From assembly GCA_900768265.1 (NCBI GenBank), contig CAAGCF010000005.1, positions 34,346 through 98,345 of the forward strand: a stretch of 64,000 nt of DNA. Reading direction: 5' to 3'. The stretch is from an uncultured Collinsella sp. (lineage in GTDB: Bacteria; Actinomycetota; Coriobacteriia; Coriobacteriales; Coriobacteriaceae). Below the pieces are notes generated by a model, which had not been told where the DNA came from, did no database searches, and saw only the letters and a list, made by a program, of their open reading frames with translations. Shown here in pieces: positions 24,263-33,428 of the stretch (its first letter is position 1; each line of letters opens with the position of its first letter). A program made the translations under genes and the position numbers.

Positions 24263-25774
24263 ATGGCTACGTTCTTTCCCGGTGAGTCCCACACGTTTTC
24301 GGAGTATCTGCTGGTTCCTGGTTACTCGTCCTCGCAGTGCATCCCCAACAACGTCTCTCTTAAGACGCCGCTGACCCGCTTTAAGCGCGGTGAGAAGCCG
24401 GCAATCACCCTGAACATCCCCATGGTTTCCGCCATCATGCAGTCCGTCTCGGGCGTCGACATGGGTGTCGCGCTCGCTACCGAGGGCGGCCTGTCCTTCA
24501 TCTACGGTTCCCAGAGCGCCGAGTCCGAGGCCGCTATGGTCAAGGCCGTCAAGGATCACAAGGCTGGCTTCGTTCAGTCCGATTCCACGCTGACCCCCGA
24601 CATGACCATGGAGCAGGTTATCGAGCTCAAGGATAAGACCGGTCACTCCACCATGCCGGTCACCGACGACGGCACTCCCAAGGGTAAGCTCCTGGGCATC
24701 GTCACCAGCCGTGACTATCGCCCCAGCCGCGATGACCACCAGAAGAAGGTCTCCGAGTTCATGACCCCGCGTGAGCAGCTCATCGTGGGCGACAAGAACA
24801 TCAGCCTCAAGGTTGCCAACGACGTCATCTGGGATAACAAGCTCAACGCCCTGCCCATCGTCGACGACAACGATCACCTCATGGGCATCGTCTTCCGCAA
24901 GGACTACGACAGCCACAAGACCAACCCCAACGAGCTACTCGACAGCGATAAGCGCTACATGGTCGGCGCCGGCATCAACACCCGCGACTATGCCGAGCGC
25001 GTGCCGCTGCTCATCGAGGCCGGTGCCGACGTCCTGTGCATCGACTCTTCCGAGGGCTTCAGCGAGTGGCAGAAGCGCACCATCGAGTGGATCCGCGCCA
25101 ACTACGGCGAAGACGTCAAGGTCGGTGCCGGTAACGTCGTCGACGCCGAGGGCTTCCGCTTCTTGGCCGACTGCGGTGCCGACTTCATCAAGGTCGGTAT
25201 CGGCGGCGGCTCCATCTGCATCACCCGCGAGACCAAGGGCATCGGCCGTGGCCAGGCCACCGCGCTGATTGACGTCTGCCGCGCCCGTGACGAGTACTAC
25301 GAGGAGACCGGCGTCTACGTGCCCGTGTGCTCCGACGGTGGCATCGTCTACGACTACCACATGACGCTCGCCCTTGCCATGGGTGCCGACTTTATGATGC
25401 TGGGCCGTTACTTCGCCCGCTTCGACGAGAGCCCGACCGAGCGTGTCAACGTCAACGGCCAGTACATGAAGGAGTACTGGGGCGAGGGTTCTGCGCGTGC
25501 CCGCAACTGGCAGCGCTACGACCTGGGCGGCGCCGCGAAGCTCAGCTTCGTCGAGGGCGTCGACTCCTACGTCCCGTACGCCGGCTCCCTCAAGGACGGC
25601 GTGGGCGGCACGCTTTATAAGGTTAAGTCCACGATGTGCAACTGCGGCGCCCTCTCGATTCCCGAGCTCCAGGAAAAGGCACGCCTGACCCTGGTCAGCT
25701 CCACCTCCATCGTCGAAGGTGGCGCCCACGACGTAGTCGTCAAGGACTCTCAGCAGAGCGTTTCCTATCGGTAA
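24263..25774 (+). CDS. guaB: Inosine-5'-monophosphate dehydrogenase
   Basis: This enzyme makes XMP from IMP with NAD, the committed step to GMP. The 503-aa protein has the (beta/alpha)8 barrel with an inserted CBS pair: TMEQVIELKDKTGHSTMPV, then LKVANDVIWDNKLNALPIV. The active-site loop is KVGIGGGSICITRE with the catalytic Cys, followed by VCSDGGIVYDYHM and GADFMMLGRYFA. The start ATG has AAAGGAG seven bases upstream. The gene stands alone with its own leader and a hairpin after it. The alternatives GuaC (GMP reductase) and lone-CBS proteins are excluded by the barrel plus CBS layout. Confidence 0.96.
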   Translation: MATFFPGESHTFSEYLLVPGYSSSQCIPNNVSLKTPLTRFKRGEKPAITLNIPMVSAIMQSVSGVDMGVALATEGGLSFIYGSQSAESEAAMVKAVKDHKAGFVQSDSTLTPDMTMEQVIELKDKTGHSTMPVTDDGTPKGKLLGIVTSRDYRPSRDDHQKKVSEFMTPREQLIVGDKNISLKVANDVIWDNKLNALPIVDDNDHLMGIVFRKDYDSHKTNPNELLDSDKRYMVGAGINTRDYAERVPLLIEAGADVLCIDSSEGFSEWQKRTIEWIRANYGEDVKVGAGNVVDAEGFRFLADCGADFIKVGIGGGSICITRETKGIGRGQATALIDVCRARDEYYEETGVYVPVCSDGGIVYDYHMTLALAMGADFMMLGRYFARFDESPTERVNVNGQYMKEYWGEGSARARNWQRYDLGGAAKLSFVEGVDSYVPYAGSLKDGVGGTLYKVKSTMCNCGALSIPELQEKARLTLVSSTSIVEGGAHDVVVKDSQQSVSYR

Positions 25775-25823
25775 GGTAAGAGCTGCATATCAAAGGTTGA
25801 GCATCAACTACGTTATTTAGATA

Positions 25824-25858
25824 AAGCGAGATGCCTGCAAGTCGCAGGCATCTCGCTT
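25824..25858. terminator. Long perfect hairpin after guaB
   Basis: A 15-bp perfect stem (AAGCGAGATGCCTGC with its complement) and a 5-nt loop lie 50 nt after the guaB stop. The T run is weak (CTTGTCG), but the stem strength makes termination likely. Confidence 0.65.
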
Positions 25859-25892
25859 GTCGTATTTGCTATCATCAGTCAAGTTAACCTTA

Positions 25893-26011
25893 GGGTCGGT
25901 CGGCTTGGCTTTGTTCGCTACAAGTTCCGCACGCAAAGAAGAGCACTTAATGTGCTCTTCGTCTTGCGCAGGACTGTCCGCAGTAGCGAATAAAGCCAAG
26001 CCGACCGACCC
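25893..26011. repeat. 119-bp inverted-repeat structure in front of leuS (MITE-like or leader structure)
   Basis: Arms of 29 nt at 25893-25921 and 25983-26011 are complementary at every position except one G-U pair. Within them a second hairpin is formed by GAAGAGCAC (25938-25946) and GTGCTCTTC (25952-25960). CTTA and TAAG extend the outer stem beyond a small bulge. The structure ends 23 bp before the leuS ATG and leaves the AAAGGAG site free. It could be a transcript leader or attenuator, or a small non-autonomous element; no T-box motif was seen. Confidence 0.75.
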
Positions 26012-26034
26012 CAGCTAAGATTAAAGGAGCTGAT

Positions 26035-28611
26035 ATGTGCGATTGCACAGATCATAAGGATGAGATCCCTGCCTACGACGCGCAGGCCATTGAGTCCAAG
26101 TGGATGAAGGCCTGGGAGGACTCCAACCTCTTTGCCGTCGACACCGACGACAGTAAGCCCAAGAAGTACGTGCTCGAGATGTTCCCGTATCCGTCGGGCG
26201 ACCTGCACATGGGCCACGCGCGCAACTATACCATCGGTGATGCCATGGCCCGTCAGGCCCGCATGCGCGGCTACGACGTGCTGCACCCCATCGGCTTCGA
26301 TGCCTTTGGCCTGCCCGCCGAGAACGCCGCCATCAAGCACAACACGCAGGCTGCCGCTTGGACGTACAAGAACATGGACCAGGCGCTCGCCACGATGAAG
26401 CGCATGGGCTTCTCCTACGATCTGGATCGCATGGTCAAGACGTGCAGCCCCGACTACTACCGCTGGGGTCAGTGGATCTTTGAGAAGCTGTGGGAAAAGG
26501 GCCTGGTCTACCGCAAGAAGAACCCGGTCAACTGGTGTCCTAACTGCAAGACCGTTCTGGCCAACGAGCAGGTCACCGAGGGCAAGTGCTGGCGCTGCGG
26601 CACCGAGCCCGAGAAGCGCGACCTTGAGCAGTGGTACTTCAAGATTACCGAGTACTCCCAGGAGCTGCTCGACGATCTGGAGAAGCTCCCCGGCTGGCCC
26701 GAGCGCGTTAAGCAGATGCAGGCCAACTGGATCGGCCGCTCCGAGGGCGCCGAGGTCGACTTTACCCTGTGCGACAAGGATGGCGAGCCCATTGAGGGCG
26801 ACGAGGGTAAGATCACCGTTTTCACCACGCGAGCCGACACGCTCTTCGGTGTCTCCTTCTTTGTCCTGGCTCCCGAGTACGCTTGTCTGCACGAGCTCGT
26901 CGAGGGCACGGAGTACGAGGAGGCCGTCACCAAGATCGTCGAGGACTCCAAGCATATCTCTGCCGTCGAGCGTGCCCAGGGCACCCTCGAGAAGCATGGT
27001 GCCTTTACCGGCCGCTACGTGGTGAACCCCGTCAACGGCGAGAAAGTCCCCGTGTGGGTTGCCGATTATGTCGTGTCCGACTACGGCACCGGCGCCGTCA
27101 TGGCCGTTCCCTGCGGCGACCAGCGCGACTTTGAGTTTGCCCGCAAGTACGACCTGCCGATCGTGCCGATCATCCTGGACGATGACGACCGCGCTGCCGT
27201 CGAGGTCAGCGGCGAGACCATCGATACTTTCCATGCCGAGACCGTCGACTGGGATTGCGCCCACGCTGCCGAGGGCACGCTCGTCCAGTCCGGCAAGTAC
27301 ACCGGCATGCGCGGCGGCAAGCACTCCGAGGGCGAGGCTGCGATCGTGGCCGACCTCGAGGCGATGGGCTGCGGCCGTCGCAAGGTCGAGTTCCGTCTGC
27401 GCGACTGGCTCATCAGCCGTCAGCGTTATTGGGGCAACCCCATCCCGGCCATCCACTGCGAGCACTGCGGCATCGTGCCCGTGCCCGAGGACCAGCTGCC
27501 GGTGACGCTGCCCGAGAACCTGGACCTGGGTGCCGGCGAGACCCTCGCCGAGTGCAAGGAGTTCTACGAGACCACCTGCCCGGTCTGTGGCCGCCCGGCC
27601 AAGCGTGAGACCGATACCATGGACACCTTTACCTGCTCCAGCTGGTATTACCTGCGCTATACCGATCCGCACAACACCGAGCTGCCCTTCTCCCGCGAGG
27701 CGGCCGATCGTTGGATGCCCGTCGATAACTACATCGGCGGCATCGAGCATGCCATTTTGCACCTGCTCTACAGCCGCTTCTTTACCAAGGCGCTGCGCGA
27801 CCTGGGCCTGCTGAGCGTGGACGAGCCCTTTACCAACCTGCTGTGCCAGGGCATGGTCAAGGACGAGAACGGCGACACCATGTCCAAGTCCAAGGGCAAC
27901 GTCGTGCCCCCGAGCTCGGTCATCGAGCCCTACGGCGCCGACACCATGCGTCTGGCGATCCTGTTTATCGCCCCGCCCGAGAAGGACTTCGACTGGGATC
28001 CCAAGGCCGTCGAGGGTGCCAACCGCTTCATCAAGCGCGCCTGGCGTATCGTGTGGCAGCTCGTCCAGTCCGGCGACGCCAACGTTGCCTTTGACAAGTC
28101 CGTGCTCGACGAGGCCGCGCTCAAGCTCTATCGCGAGCGTCACCGCACCATCGCCAAGTGCACCGAGGACTACGACCGCGGCCAGTTCAACACCGCGATC
28201 TCGGCCGTCATGGAGCTCGTCAACGCGGCGAGCGCCTACCTCAACGCCACCGAGAGCGCGGCCCGTGATAAGGCACTGTGCTACGGCGTGGCCAAGGACA
28301 TCGTGAGCGTCCTTGCCCCCATCTGCCCGTTCTGGGCCGACGAGCTGTGGCACGAGGCGCTCGGTTGCGAGGGCAACGCCTACACCGCCGCCTGGCCCGA
28401 GTTCGACCTGGCCGAGTCTATCGAGGACACGGTGCAGGTCGTCGTTCAGGTGCTCGGTAAGGTCCGCGGCCGTATCGACGTGGCTCGCGACGCCTCCAAC
28501 GAGGAGATGCAGGCAGCCGCCGAGGCCGCCGTTGCCAAGTGGCTCGTGGGCAAGACGGTCGTCAAGGCCATCTGCGTGCCCGGCAAGCTGGTCAACCTGG
28601 TGGTCAAGTAA
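26035..28611 (+). CDS. leuS: Leucyl-tRNA synthetase
   Basis: This class I synthetase charges tRNA-Leu. Its 858 aa show the HIGH-type motif PSGDLHMGHARNYTIGD at about residue 57, the editing (CP1) domain with FTTRADTLFG and DYGTGAVMAVP, two zinc-finger-like Cys pairs (WCPNCKTVL, CWRCG; later TTCPVCGRPAKRETDTMDTF), and the KMSKS motif DTMSKSKGNVV. The C-terminal anticodon-binding domain is present. The start ATG has AAAGGAG upstream. It is a single-gene unit flanked by the inverted-repeat leader and a terminator. Confidence 0.98.
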   Translation: MCDCTDHKDEIPAYDAQAIESKWMKAWEDSNLFAVDTDDSKPKKYVLEMFPYPSGDLHMGHARNYTIGDAMARQARMRGYDVLHPIGFDAFGLPAENAAIKHNTQAAAWTYKNMDQALATMKRMGFSYDLDRMVKTCSPDYYRWGQWIFEKLWEKGLVYRKKNPVNWCPNCKTVLANEQVTEGKCWRCGTEPEKRDLEQWYFKITEYSQELLDDLEKLPGWPERVKQMQANWIGRSEGAEVDFTLCDKDGEPIEGDEGKITVFTTRADTLFGVSFFVLAPEYACLHELVEGTEYEEAVTKIVEDSKHISAVERAQGTLEKHGAFTGRYVVNPVNGEKVPVWVADYVVSDYGTGAVMAVPCGDQRDFEFARKYDLPIVPIILDDDDRAAVEVSGETIDTFHAETVDWDCAHAAEGTLVQSGKYTGMRGGKHSEGEAAIVADLEAMGCGRRKVEFRLRDWLISRQRYWGNPIPAIHCEHCGIVPVPEDQLPVTLPENLDLGAGETLAECKEFYETTCPVCGRPAKRETDTMDTFTCSSWYYLRYTDPHNTELPFSREAADRWMPVDNYIGGIEHAILHLLYSRFFTKALRDLGLLSVDEPFTNLLCQGMVKDENGDTMSKSKGNVVPPSSVIEPYGADTMRLAILFIAPPEKDFDWDPKAVEGANRFIKRAWRIVWQLVQSGDANVAFDKSVLDEAALKLYRERHRTIAKCTEDYDRGQFNTAISAVMELVNAASAYLNATESAARDKALCYGVAKDIVSVLAPICPFWADELWHEALGCEGNAYTAAWPEFDLAESIEDTVQVVVQVLGKVRGRIDVARDASNEEMQAAAEAAVAKWLVGKTVVKAICVPGKLVNLVVK

Positions 28612-28640
28612 GCGCCGCGCGCATAGCTGACATCAAAACC

Positions 28641-28675
28641 GAGGGACGATTCCGCAGGGAGTCGCCCCTCTTTTT
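28641..28675 (+). terminator. Rho-independent terminator of leuS
   Basis: A 13-bp stem (GAGGGACGATTCC with GGAGTCGCCCCTC, one mismatch and one G-U pair) is followed by TTTTT, 30 nt after the leuS stop. Confidence 0.8.
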
Positions 28676-28760
28676 GGTTATGGATACTTGCGACAACACC
28701 CAATTATCCATTTCTTGTGGAGAACCTGTGCTCACGCTGACCTGCGGGTTTGTGTTGTGG

Positions 28761-28789
28761 TTGCACGTTTGTGCAGGTATTGGTATAGT
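28761..28789 (+). promoter_or_regulatory. Sigma-70-type promoter of the rimP-nusA-infB operon
   Basis: TTGCAC (28761-28766) and TATAGT (28784-28789) are separated by 17 bp, a near-consensus housekeeping promoter. Transcription would start near 28796, about 20 nt before an intrinsic-terminator hairpin. Confidence 0.75.
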
Positions 28790-28814
28790 TTGCTTGCAAA
28801 TGAAGTTGTAATTG

Positions 28815-28847
28815 AAAGAAGTGGGGTTTCGGCCCCGCTTCTTTTTT
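28815..28847 (+). terminator. Attenuator-like intrinsic terminator in the rimP-nusA leader
   Basis: A 12-bp stem AAAGAAGTGGGG/CCCCGCTTCTTT with one G-U pair and a TTTCGG loop is followed by Ts, between the promoter and the rimP start. It lies inside the predicted 5' leader and would cause premature termination. The Bacillus rimP-nusA operon is known to be autoregulated by NusA-stimulated termination in its leader; the same logic is inferred here. Confidence 0.75.
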
Positions 28848-28867
28848 GTATGGATGGAGGTGCCGCA

Positions 28868-29362
28868 ATGGTCAAGACCAAGACCGAGCAGGCGATCATC
28901 GACGCGCTCGAGGCCGTTGCTCCCCAGCACGATGTCGACATCGTCGACGTTGAGCTCGTGGGTGCCACCAAGGCCCCCTGCGTGCGTGTGCGTATCGAGG
29001 GTGCCGAGGGTCAGAGCCTGTCGCTCAATGACGTCACGGCCAACACCAAATGGGTCGGCGATGTGATCGAGGAGCTCGACCCCATCTCTTCGAGCTATAC
29101 GCTCGAGGTGTCGAGCCCGGGTATGGCGCGCCCGCTGCGCCGTCCGAGTGACTTTGCCCGCTTTGTAGGCGAGAACTGCGAGCTCACCTCCACCGCCACC
29201 GAGGGCCGTCGCAAGTACGCCGGCAAGATTGCCGCCGCCACCGAGACGAACGTGACCCTCGAGCTCGAGGACGGCGAGTCCGTTACCCTCGATTTCTCTG
29301 ATGTTAAAAAGTGCAAGTTGAAGCCCACCTATGACTTCAAGCCCGCGAAGGAAGGAAAGTAA
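28868..29362 (+). CDS. rimP: Ribosome maturation factor RimP
   Basis: RimP assists late assembly of the 30S subunit. The 164-aa protein has the two RimP domains: the N-terminal part with VDIVDVELVGATKAPCVRVRI, the diagnostic YTLEVSSPGMARPLRRPSDF, and the C-terminal Sm-like barrel NVTLELEDGESVTLDF. The ATG has GGAGG six bases upstream. It is the first gene of the rimP-nusA-infB operon and nusA follows after 1 nt. Confidence 0.95.
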   Translation: MVKTKTEQAIIDALEAVAPQHDVDIVDVELVGATKAPCVRVRIEGAEGQSLSLNDVTANTKWVGDVIEELDPISSSYTLEVSSPGMARPLRRPSDFARFVGENCELTSTATEGRRKYAGKIAAATETNVTLELEDGESVTLDFSDVKKCKLKPTYDFKPAKEGK

Positions 29363-29363
29363 G

Positions 29364-30611
29364 ATGGCAGCATCCGACATGATGTCCGCCCTGATGGAGC
29401 TTTGCCAGGAGAAGCACATCGACCAGCTCTATCTGATCGACCGCCTGGAGCAGTCGCTCGCCAAGAGCTATGCCGAGATCCTGCATCTTGAGTGGGGCGC
29501 CAAGGTGACCATCGACCGCACCACCGGCAAGATCTACGTCTACCGTCTGGAGCCGATCGACGATTCCATGGACGAGGAGGGCAACTTCACCGAGTTCGAG
29601 GAGATCGACGTCACCCCCAAGAACACGAGCCGCATCGCTGCCCAGCACGCCAAGGCCGAGATCAACGCCATCGTGCGTAACTCCGCCCGCGAGCAGATCT
29701 ACGAGGAGTTCTCCGGCCGCATCGGTGACCTCATCAGCGGTACCGTGCTGCAGTCCACGCCCGACTTCACCATCGTCAAGATCCGCGAGGGCGTCGAGGC
29801 CGAGCTGCCGCACTTCGATCAGCGTCGTTACGAGAACGAGCGCAACGAGCGTCCGATGGGCGAGCGCTACCTGCACAATCAGCACATCAAGGCCGTGATC
29901 ATCGACGTTCGCGACCCCAACTCCAACCTGCAGCCGGTTCGTGGCGAGCACAGCCGTCCGCCGATTGTCATCTCCCGTACCCACCCCGAGCTCATGCGTC
30001 GTCTGTTTGAGCAGGAGGTGCCCGAGATCTATGAGGGCACCGTCCAGATCAAGTCGATCGCCCGCGAGCCCGGCCAGCGCTCCAAGGTCGCCGTCCACTC
30101 GCTCGACGATCGCCTGGATCCCGTTGGCGCCTGCGTCGGCCCCAAGGGCAGCCGTGTTCGCGCCGTCGTGGGCGAGCTCCGTGGCGAGCGCGTCGACGTC
30201 ATCCTGTGGGATGCCGATCCGGCCGTCTACGTCGCCAACGCCCTGTCGCCTGCTAAGGTCACCCGCGTCCTTATCGACGAGGAGAAGGCCTACGCCGGCG
30301 TTATCGTGCCCGACGACCAGCTGTCCCTCGCCATCGGCAAGGAGGGTCAGAACGCCCGCCTCGCCGCGCGCCTGACCGGCTGGCACATCGACATCAAGTC
30401 CGAGACCCTTGCCGCCGACATCCTCAAGAACGTTCCCGTTCACGAGGAGCCCGCCGCCGACCTGATCGGTGACGAGGAGGACGAGGACGTCCGTCGCTGC
30501 GAGTTCGTGTCCGAGGACGGCATCCAGTGCCGCAACCAGGCCCGTCCCGGCTCCCGTTTCTGCGGTGTCCACGACACCGACGCCTTCGATGATGCGGAGG
30601 ACCTGATCTAG
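29364..30611 (+). CDS. nusA: Transcription elongation/termination factor NusA with C-terminal Cys/His tail
   Basis: NusA binds RNA polymerase and modulates pausing, termination and antitermination. The 415-aa protein has the N-terminal polymerase-binding domain, an S1 domain around residues 135-200 (ISGTVLQSTPDFTIVKIREG), and two KH domains including DPVGACVGPKGSRVRAVV and LSLAIGKEGQNARLAARLTG. After residue 370 it adds a short segment with C379, C389, C400 and H403 (QCRNQARPGSRFCGVHD), which looks like a small zinc-binding knuckle. The usual YlxR and L7Ae genes between nusA and infB are absent. The ATG is 1 nt after the rimP stop. Confidence 0.96.
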   Translation: MAASDMMSALMELCQEKHIDQLYLIDRLEQSLAKSYAEILHLEWGAKVTIDRTTGKIYVYRLEPIDDSMDEEGNFTEFEEIDVTPKNTSRIAAQHAKAEINAIVRNSAREQIYEEFSGRIGDLISGTVLQSTPDFTIVKIREGVEAELPHFDQRRYENERNERPMGERYLHNQHIKAVIIDVRDPNSNLQPVRGEHSRPPIVISRTHPELMRRLFEQEVPEIYEGTVQIKSIAREPGQRSKVAVHSLDDRLDPVGACVGPKGSRVRAVVGELRGERVDVILWDADPAVYVANALSPAKVTRVLIDEEKAYAGVIVPDDQLSLAIGKEGQNARLAARLTGWHIDIKSETLAADILKNVPVHEEPAADLIGDEEDEDVRRCEFVSEDGIQCRNQARPGSRFCGVHDTDAFDDAEDLI

Positions 30612-30702
30612 CGCGCGGTCGCGCCGGGCAGGTCCCAGCGCATACCCCACGCTCGTTCAGTCTCTAGGCACCCAAGGTGCCAGAAAGGGTAGGTGAAGTC
30701 AT

Positions 30703-33417
30703 ATGGCAAAAGTCCGTGTGTCCACCCTGGCCAAAGAGTTCGGCATGACTTCCAAGGAACTGATGGGTCATCTCGCCGAAATGAAGATTCCCGCTAAGTC
30801 CGCTTCCTCCGCCCTGGAGGACGCCTACGTCGCTATGGTCCGCAAGCAGCTCGCCTCGGTGATCGAGGCCCGCGCCCAGGAAGTCGAAGCCGCCAAGCAG
30901 GCCGAGGAGGAGGCAGCCGCCGCCGAGGAGGCAGCACGCGCTGCCGAGGCCGAGCGCGAGCGCATCGCCGCCGAGAAGGCACGTGAGGAGGAGCGCCGCC
31001 AGTTCGCCGCCGCCCAGGCTGCCGAGGAGGCCGCCCGCGCCGAGGCCGAGGCCAAGAAGAAGGCCGAGCAGGAGCGTCTTGCTCGCGAGAAGGAGGAGGC
31101 TGCCCGCGAGGCCCAGCGCCGCGCCGTTCCCGCTTCCGACTCCGGTTCGCGTTTCCGCTCTCTGCTTGACCAGATCGCCGCACAGGAGACCGTGCTCAAG
31201 GAGAAGAAGGACGCCGAGCAGAAGGCCAAGGCCGAGCGCGCTGCCGAGCGCGGCAACCGTCGTGGCGGCAACAACGACCGTCGCGGTGGCCGTCGTAACG
31301 ATCGCAACGCCTCCGACAACAACTCGGAGCGCAATGCCTCCGAGAGCCGTCCCCACAGCCATCGCACCAATGCCAGCAACAACGTCGCTGCCGGCATGGA
31401 CTTCCCCAACCCCGACAAGCAGGGTAAGGGCAAGAAGCGCAAAGGCGGTCACAACAACGAAGAGGACCACTACAGCCGCATGGCTCGCGAGGCCGAGGAG
31501 TACAGCCGCGAGAAGGTGCTCGAGGAGGCTCGTGCCGCCGTCGAGGAGGCCTCTCGCGAGTCCACTGGTCGCCGCAAAAAGCGCAAGGAGAAGCGCGAGC
31601 GCGAGGCCGCAAAGGCTCAGGAAGAGCGCAAGATTGAGGAGGCGCTGGCCCAGGGCGTGAACCCCGAGGACCTCGACGCCATCAAGGTCTCCCAGGGCGT
31701 TACCGTCCAGGAGCTCGCCGAGGCGCTCGACGTTCCGGCCAACGACATCATCAAGCGCCTGTTCCTGCTGGGCACGCCGCTTACCATGACGCAGTCCATG
31801 TCCGACGACCTCGTCGAGCTCGTTGCCGACGACCTGGGCCGTCAGATCAAGATCATCACCCCCGAGGAGGAGAACACCTTCTCGTTCTACGACGATCCCG
31901 CCGACCTTAAGCCGCGTGCCCCGGTCGTCACCGTCATGGGCCACGTCGACCACGGCAAGACGAGCCTCCTCGACGCCATCCGTCACACCGGCGTCGCTGC
32001 CGGCGAGGCGGGCGGCATTACGCAGGCCATCGGCGCTTCGCAGGTCATGATCAACGACCGCAAGATCACTTTCATCGATACCCCCGGTCACGCCACCTTT
32101 ACGGCCATGCGTGCCCGCGGCGCCAAGGTGACCGACATCGTCATTCTGATCGTGGCTGCCGACGACGGCGTCATGCCCCAGACCATCGAGTCGATCAACC
32201 ACGCCAAGGCCGCCGGTGTCCCCATCGTCGTCGCCGTCAACAAGATCGATAAGCCGGGCGCCAACCCCGACCGCGTGCGCCAGGAGCTCACCGAGTACGG
32301 CATCATCCCCGAGGAGTGGGGTGGACAGAACATGTTCGTCAACATTTCGGCCAAGCAGAAGATCGGTATCGACGACCTGCTCGAGACCGTCCTGCTCCAG
32401 GCCGACGTGCTCGAGCTCAAGGCCAATCCCGATACGTTCGCTTCGGGTAACGTCCTCGAGGCTAAGCTCGACAAGGGCCGCGGCTCGGTTGCCACCGTGC
32501 TCGTGACCCGCGGTACCCTGCACGTGGGCGATACGCTGGTCGCCGGCCTTACCTACGGCCGCGTCCGCGCCATGCTCGACCCCAAGGGCAACGCCGTCAC
32601 CGAGGCCGGTCCCTCCGACGCCGTCGAGATTCTGGGCTTGCAGTCCGTCCCCAACGCCGGCGATGAGTTCCGCGTGTTCGAGGACGAGCGCGAGGCACGC
32701 GCCCTGGCCGATGAGCGTTCGCTCAAGGCCCGTATCGAGGAGCAGAGCCGCGTGAAGCACGTGACGCTCGAGAACCTCTTCGAGACCATCGCCGACGCCG
32801 AGGTCAAGGAGCTCAACCTGATCATCAAGGCCGACGTCCAGGGTTCCATCGAGGCCCTTCAGGACTCCCTCGACAAGATGGACCAGTCCGAGGTGCGCAT
32901 CAACACGATCCACTCCGCCGTTGGCGCCATCAACGAGACCGACGTCGTTCTGGCCGACGCCTCCAACGCCATCATCATCGGCTTTGGCGTCCGTCCTGAC
33001 GGCAAGGCCCGCTCCGCTGCCGAGCGCGAGGGCGTCGAGATTCGTTGCTACGACGTCATCTACAAGTGCCTCGAGGACCTCGACGCAGCCCGTATCGGCA
33101 TGCTCAAGCCCACCGAGGTCGAGGTTTCCACGGGTACCGCGACCGTTCTGGACACCTTCAAGGTGCCCAAGGTCGGTATCGCCGCCGGTGTCCGCGTCGA
33201 AGAGGGCGAGATCGCCGCGACCGATTCCGTGCGCCTGGTGCGCGACGGCATCGTGGTCTTCAACGGTAAAATCGCCTCGATGCGCCACTACAAGGACGAG
33301 GCCAAGAGCCTCAAGAGCGGCTCCGAGGGCGGTATTGGCCTGGAGAACTTCCAGGACATCAAGCCTGGCGACACCATTGAGGGCTACCGCATCGACCAGG
33401 TTGCCCGTACCGAGTAG
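30703..33417 (+). CDS. infB: Translation initiation factor IF-2
   Basis: This GTPase places initiator tRNA on the 30S subunit. The 904-aa protein begins with the IF2-N helical domain (VSTLAKEFGMTSKELMGHL). A long Ala/Glu/Arg-rich linker (residues 60-300) contains an RGG/Asn-rich patch. A second IF2-N domain is followed by the G domain: GHVDHGKTSLLDAIR (G1), DTPGHATFTAMR (G3) and VNKIDKP (G4). Domains II to IV follow. The start ATG has AGGTGAAG ahead. rbfA begins 11 nt after the stop. Confidence 0.97.
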   Translation: MAKVRVSTLAKEFGMTSKELMGHLAEMKIPAKSASSALEDAYVAMVRKQLASVIEARAQEVEAAKQAEEEAAAAEEAARAAEAERERIAAEKAREEERRQFAAAQAAEEAARAEAEAKKKAEQERLAREKEEAAREAQRRAVPASDSGSRFRSLLDQIAAQETVLKEKKDAEQKAKAERAAERGNRRGGNNDRRGGRRNDRNASDNNSERNASESRPHSHRTNASNNVAAGMDFPNPDKQGKGKKRKGGHNNEEDHYSRMAREAEEYSREKVLEEARAAVEEASRESTGRRKKRKEKREREAAKAQEERKIEEALAQGVNPEDLDAIKVSQGVTVQELAEALDVPANDIIKRLFLLGTPLTMTQSMSDDLVELVADDLGRQIKIITPEEENTFSFYDDPADLKPRAPVVTVMGHVDHGKTSLLDAIRHTGVAAGEAGGITQAIGASQVMINDRKITFIDTPGHATFTAMRARGAKVTDIVILIVAADDGVMPQTIESINHAKAAGVPIVVAVNKIDKPGANPDRVRQELTEYGIIPEEWGGQNMFVNISAKQKIGIDDLLETVLLQADVLELKANPDTFASGNVLEAKLDKGRGSVATVLVTRGTLHVGDTLVAGLTYGRVRAMLDPKGNAVTEAGPSDAVEILGLQSVPNAGDEFRVFEDEREARALADERSLKARIEEQSRVKHVTLENLFETIADAEVKELNLIIKADVQGSIEALQDSLDKMDQSEVRINTIHSAVGAINETDVVLADASNAIIIGFGVRPDGKARSAAEREGVEIRCYDVIYKCLEDLDAARIGMLKPTEVEVSTGTATVLDTFKVPKVGIAAGVRVEEGEIAATDSVRLVRDGIVVFNGKIASMRHYKDEAKSLKSGSEGGIGLENFQDIKPGDTIEGYRIDQVARTE

Positions 33418-33428
33418 GGGGTAGCGCT

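Noticed and set aside
25893..26034. T-box riboswitch before leuS
   Set aside because: No AGGGUGGNACCGCG-like T-box sequence or specifier layout was found; only the inverted-repeat structure is supported.
25918..28353. An 811-codon open frame on the - strand opposite leuS
   Set aside because: Same reasoning as above: antisense shadow of a certain synthetase gene.
30664..33288. An 874-codon open frame on the - strand opposite infB
   Set aside because: It mirrors the biased codons of IF-2 and shows low-complexity Gly/Leu/Val text with no domain; the + strand gene is certain.
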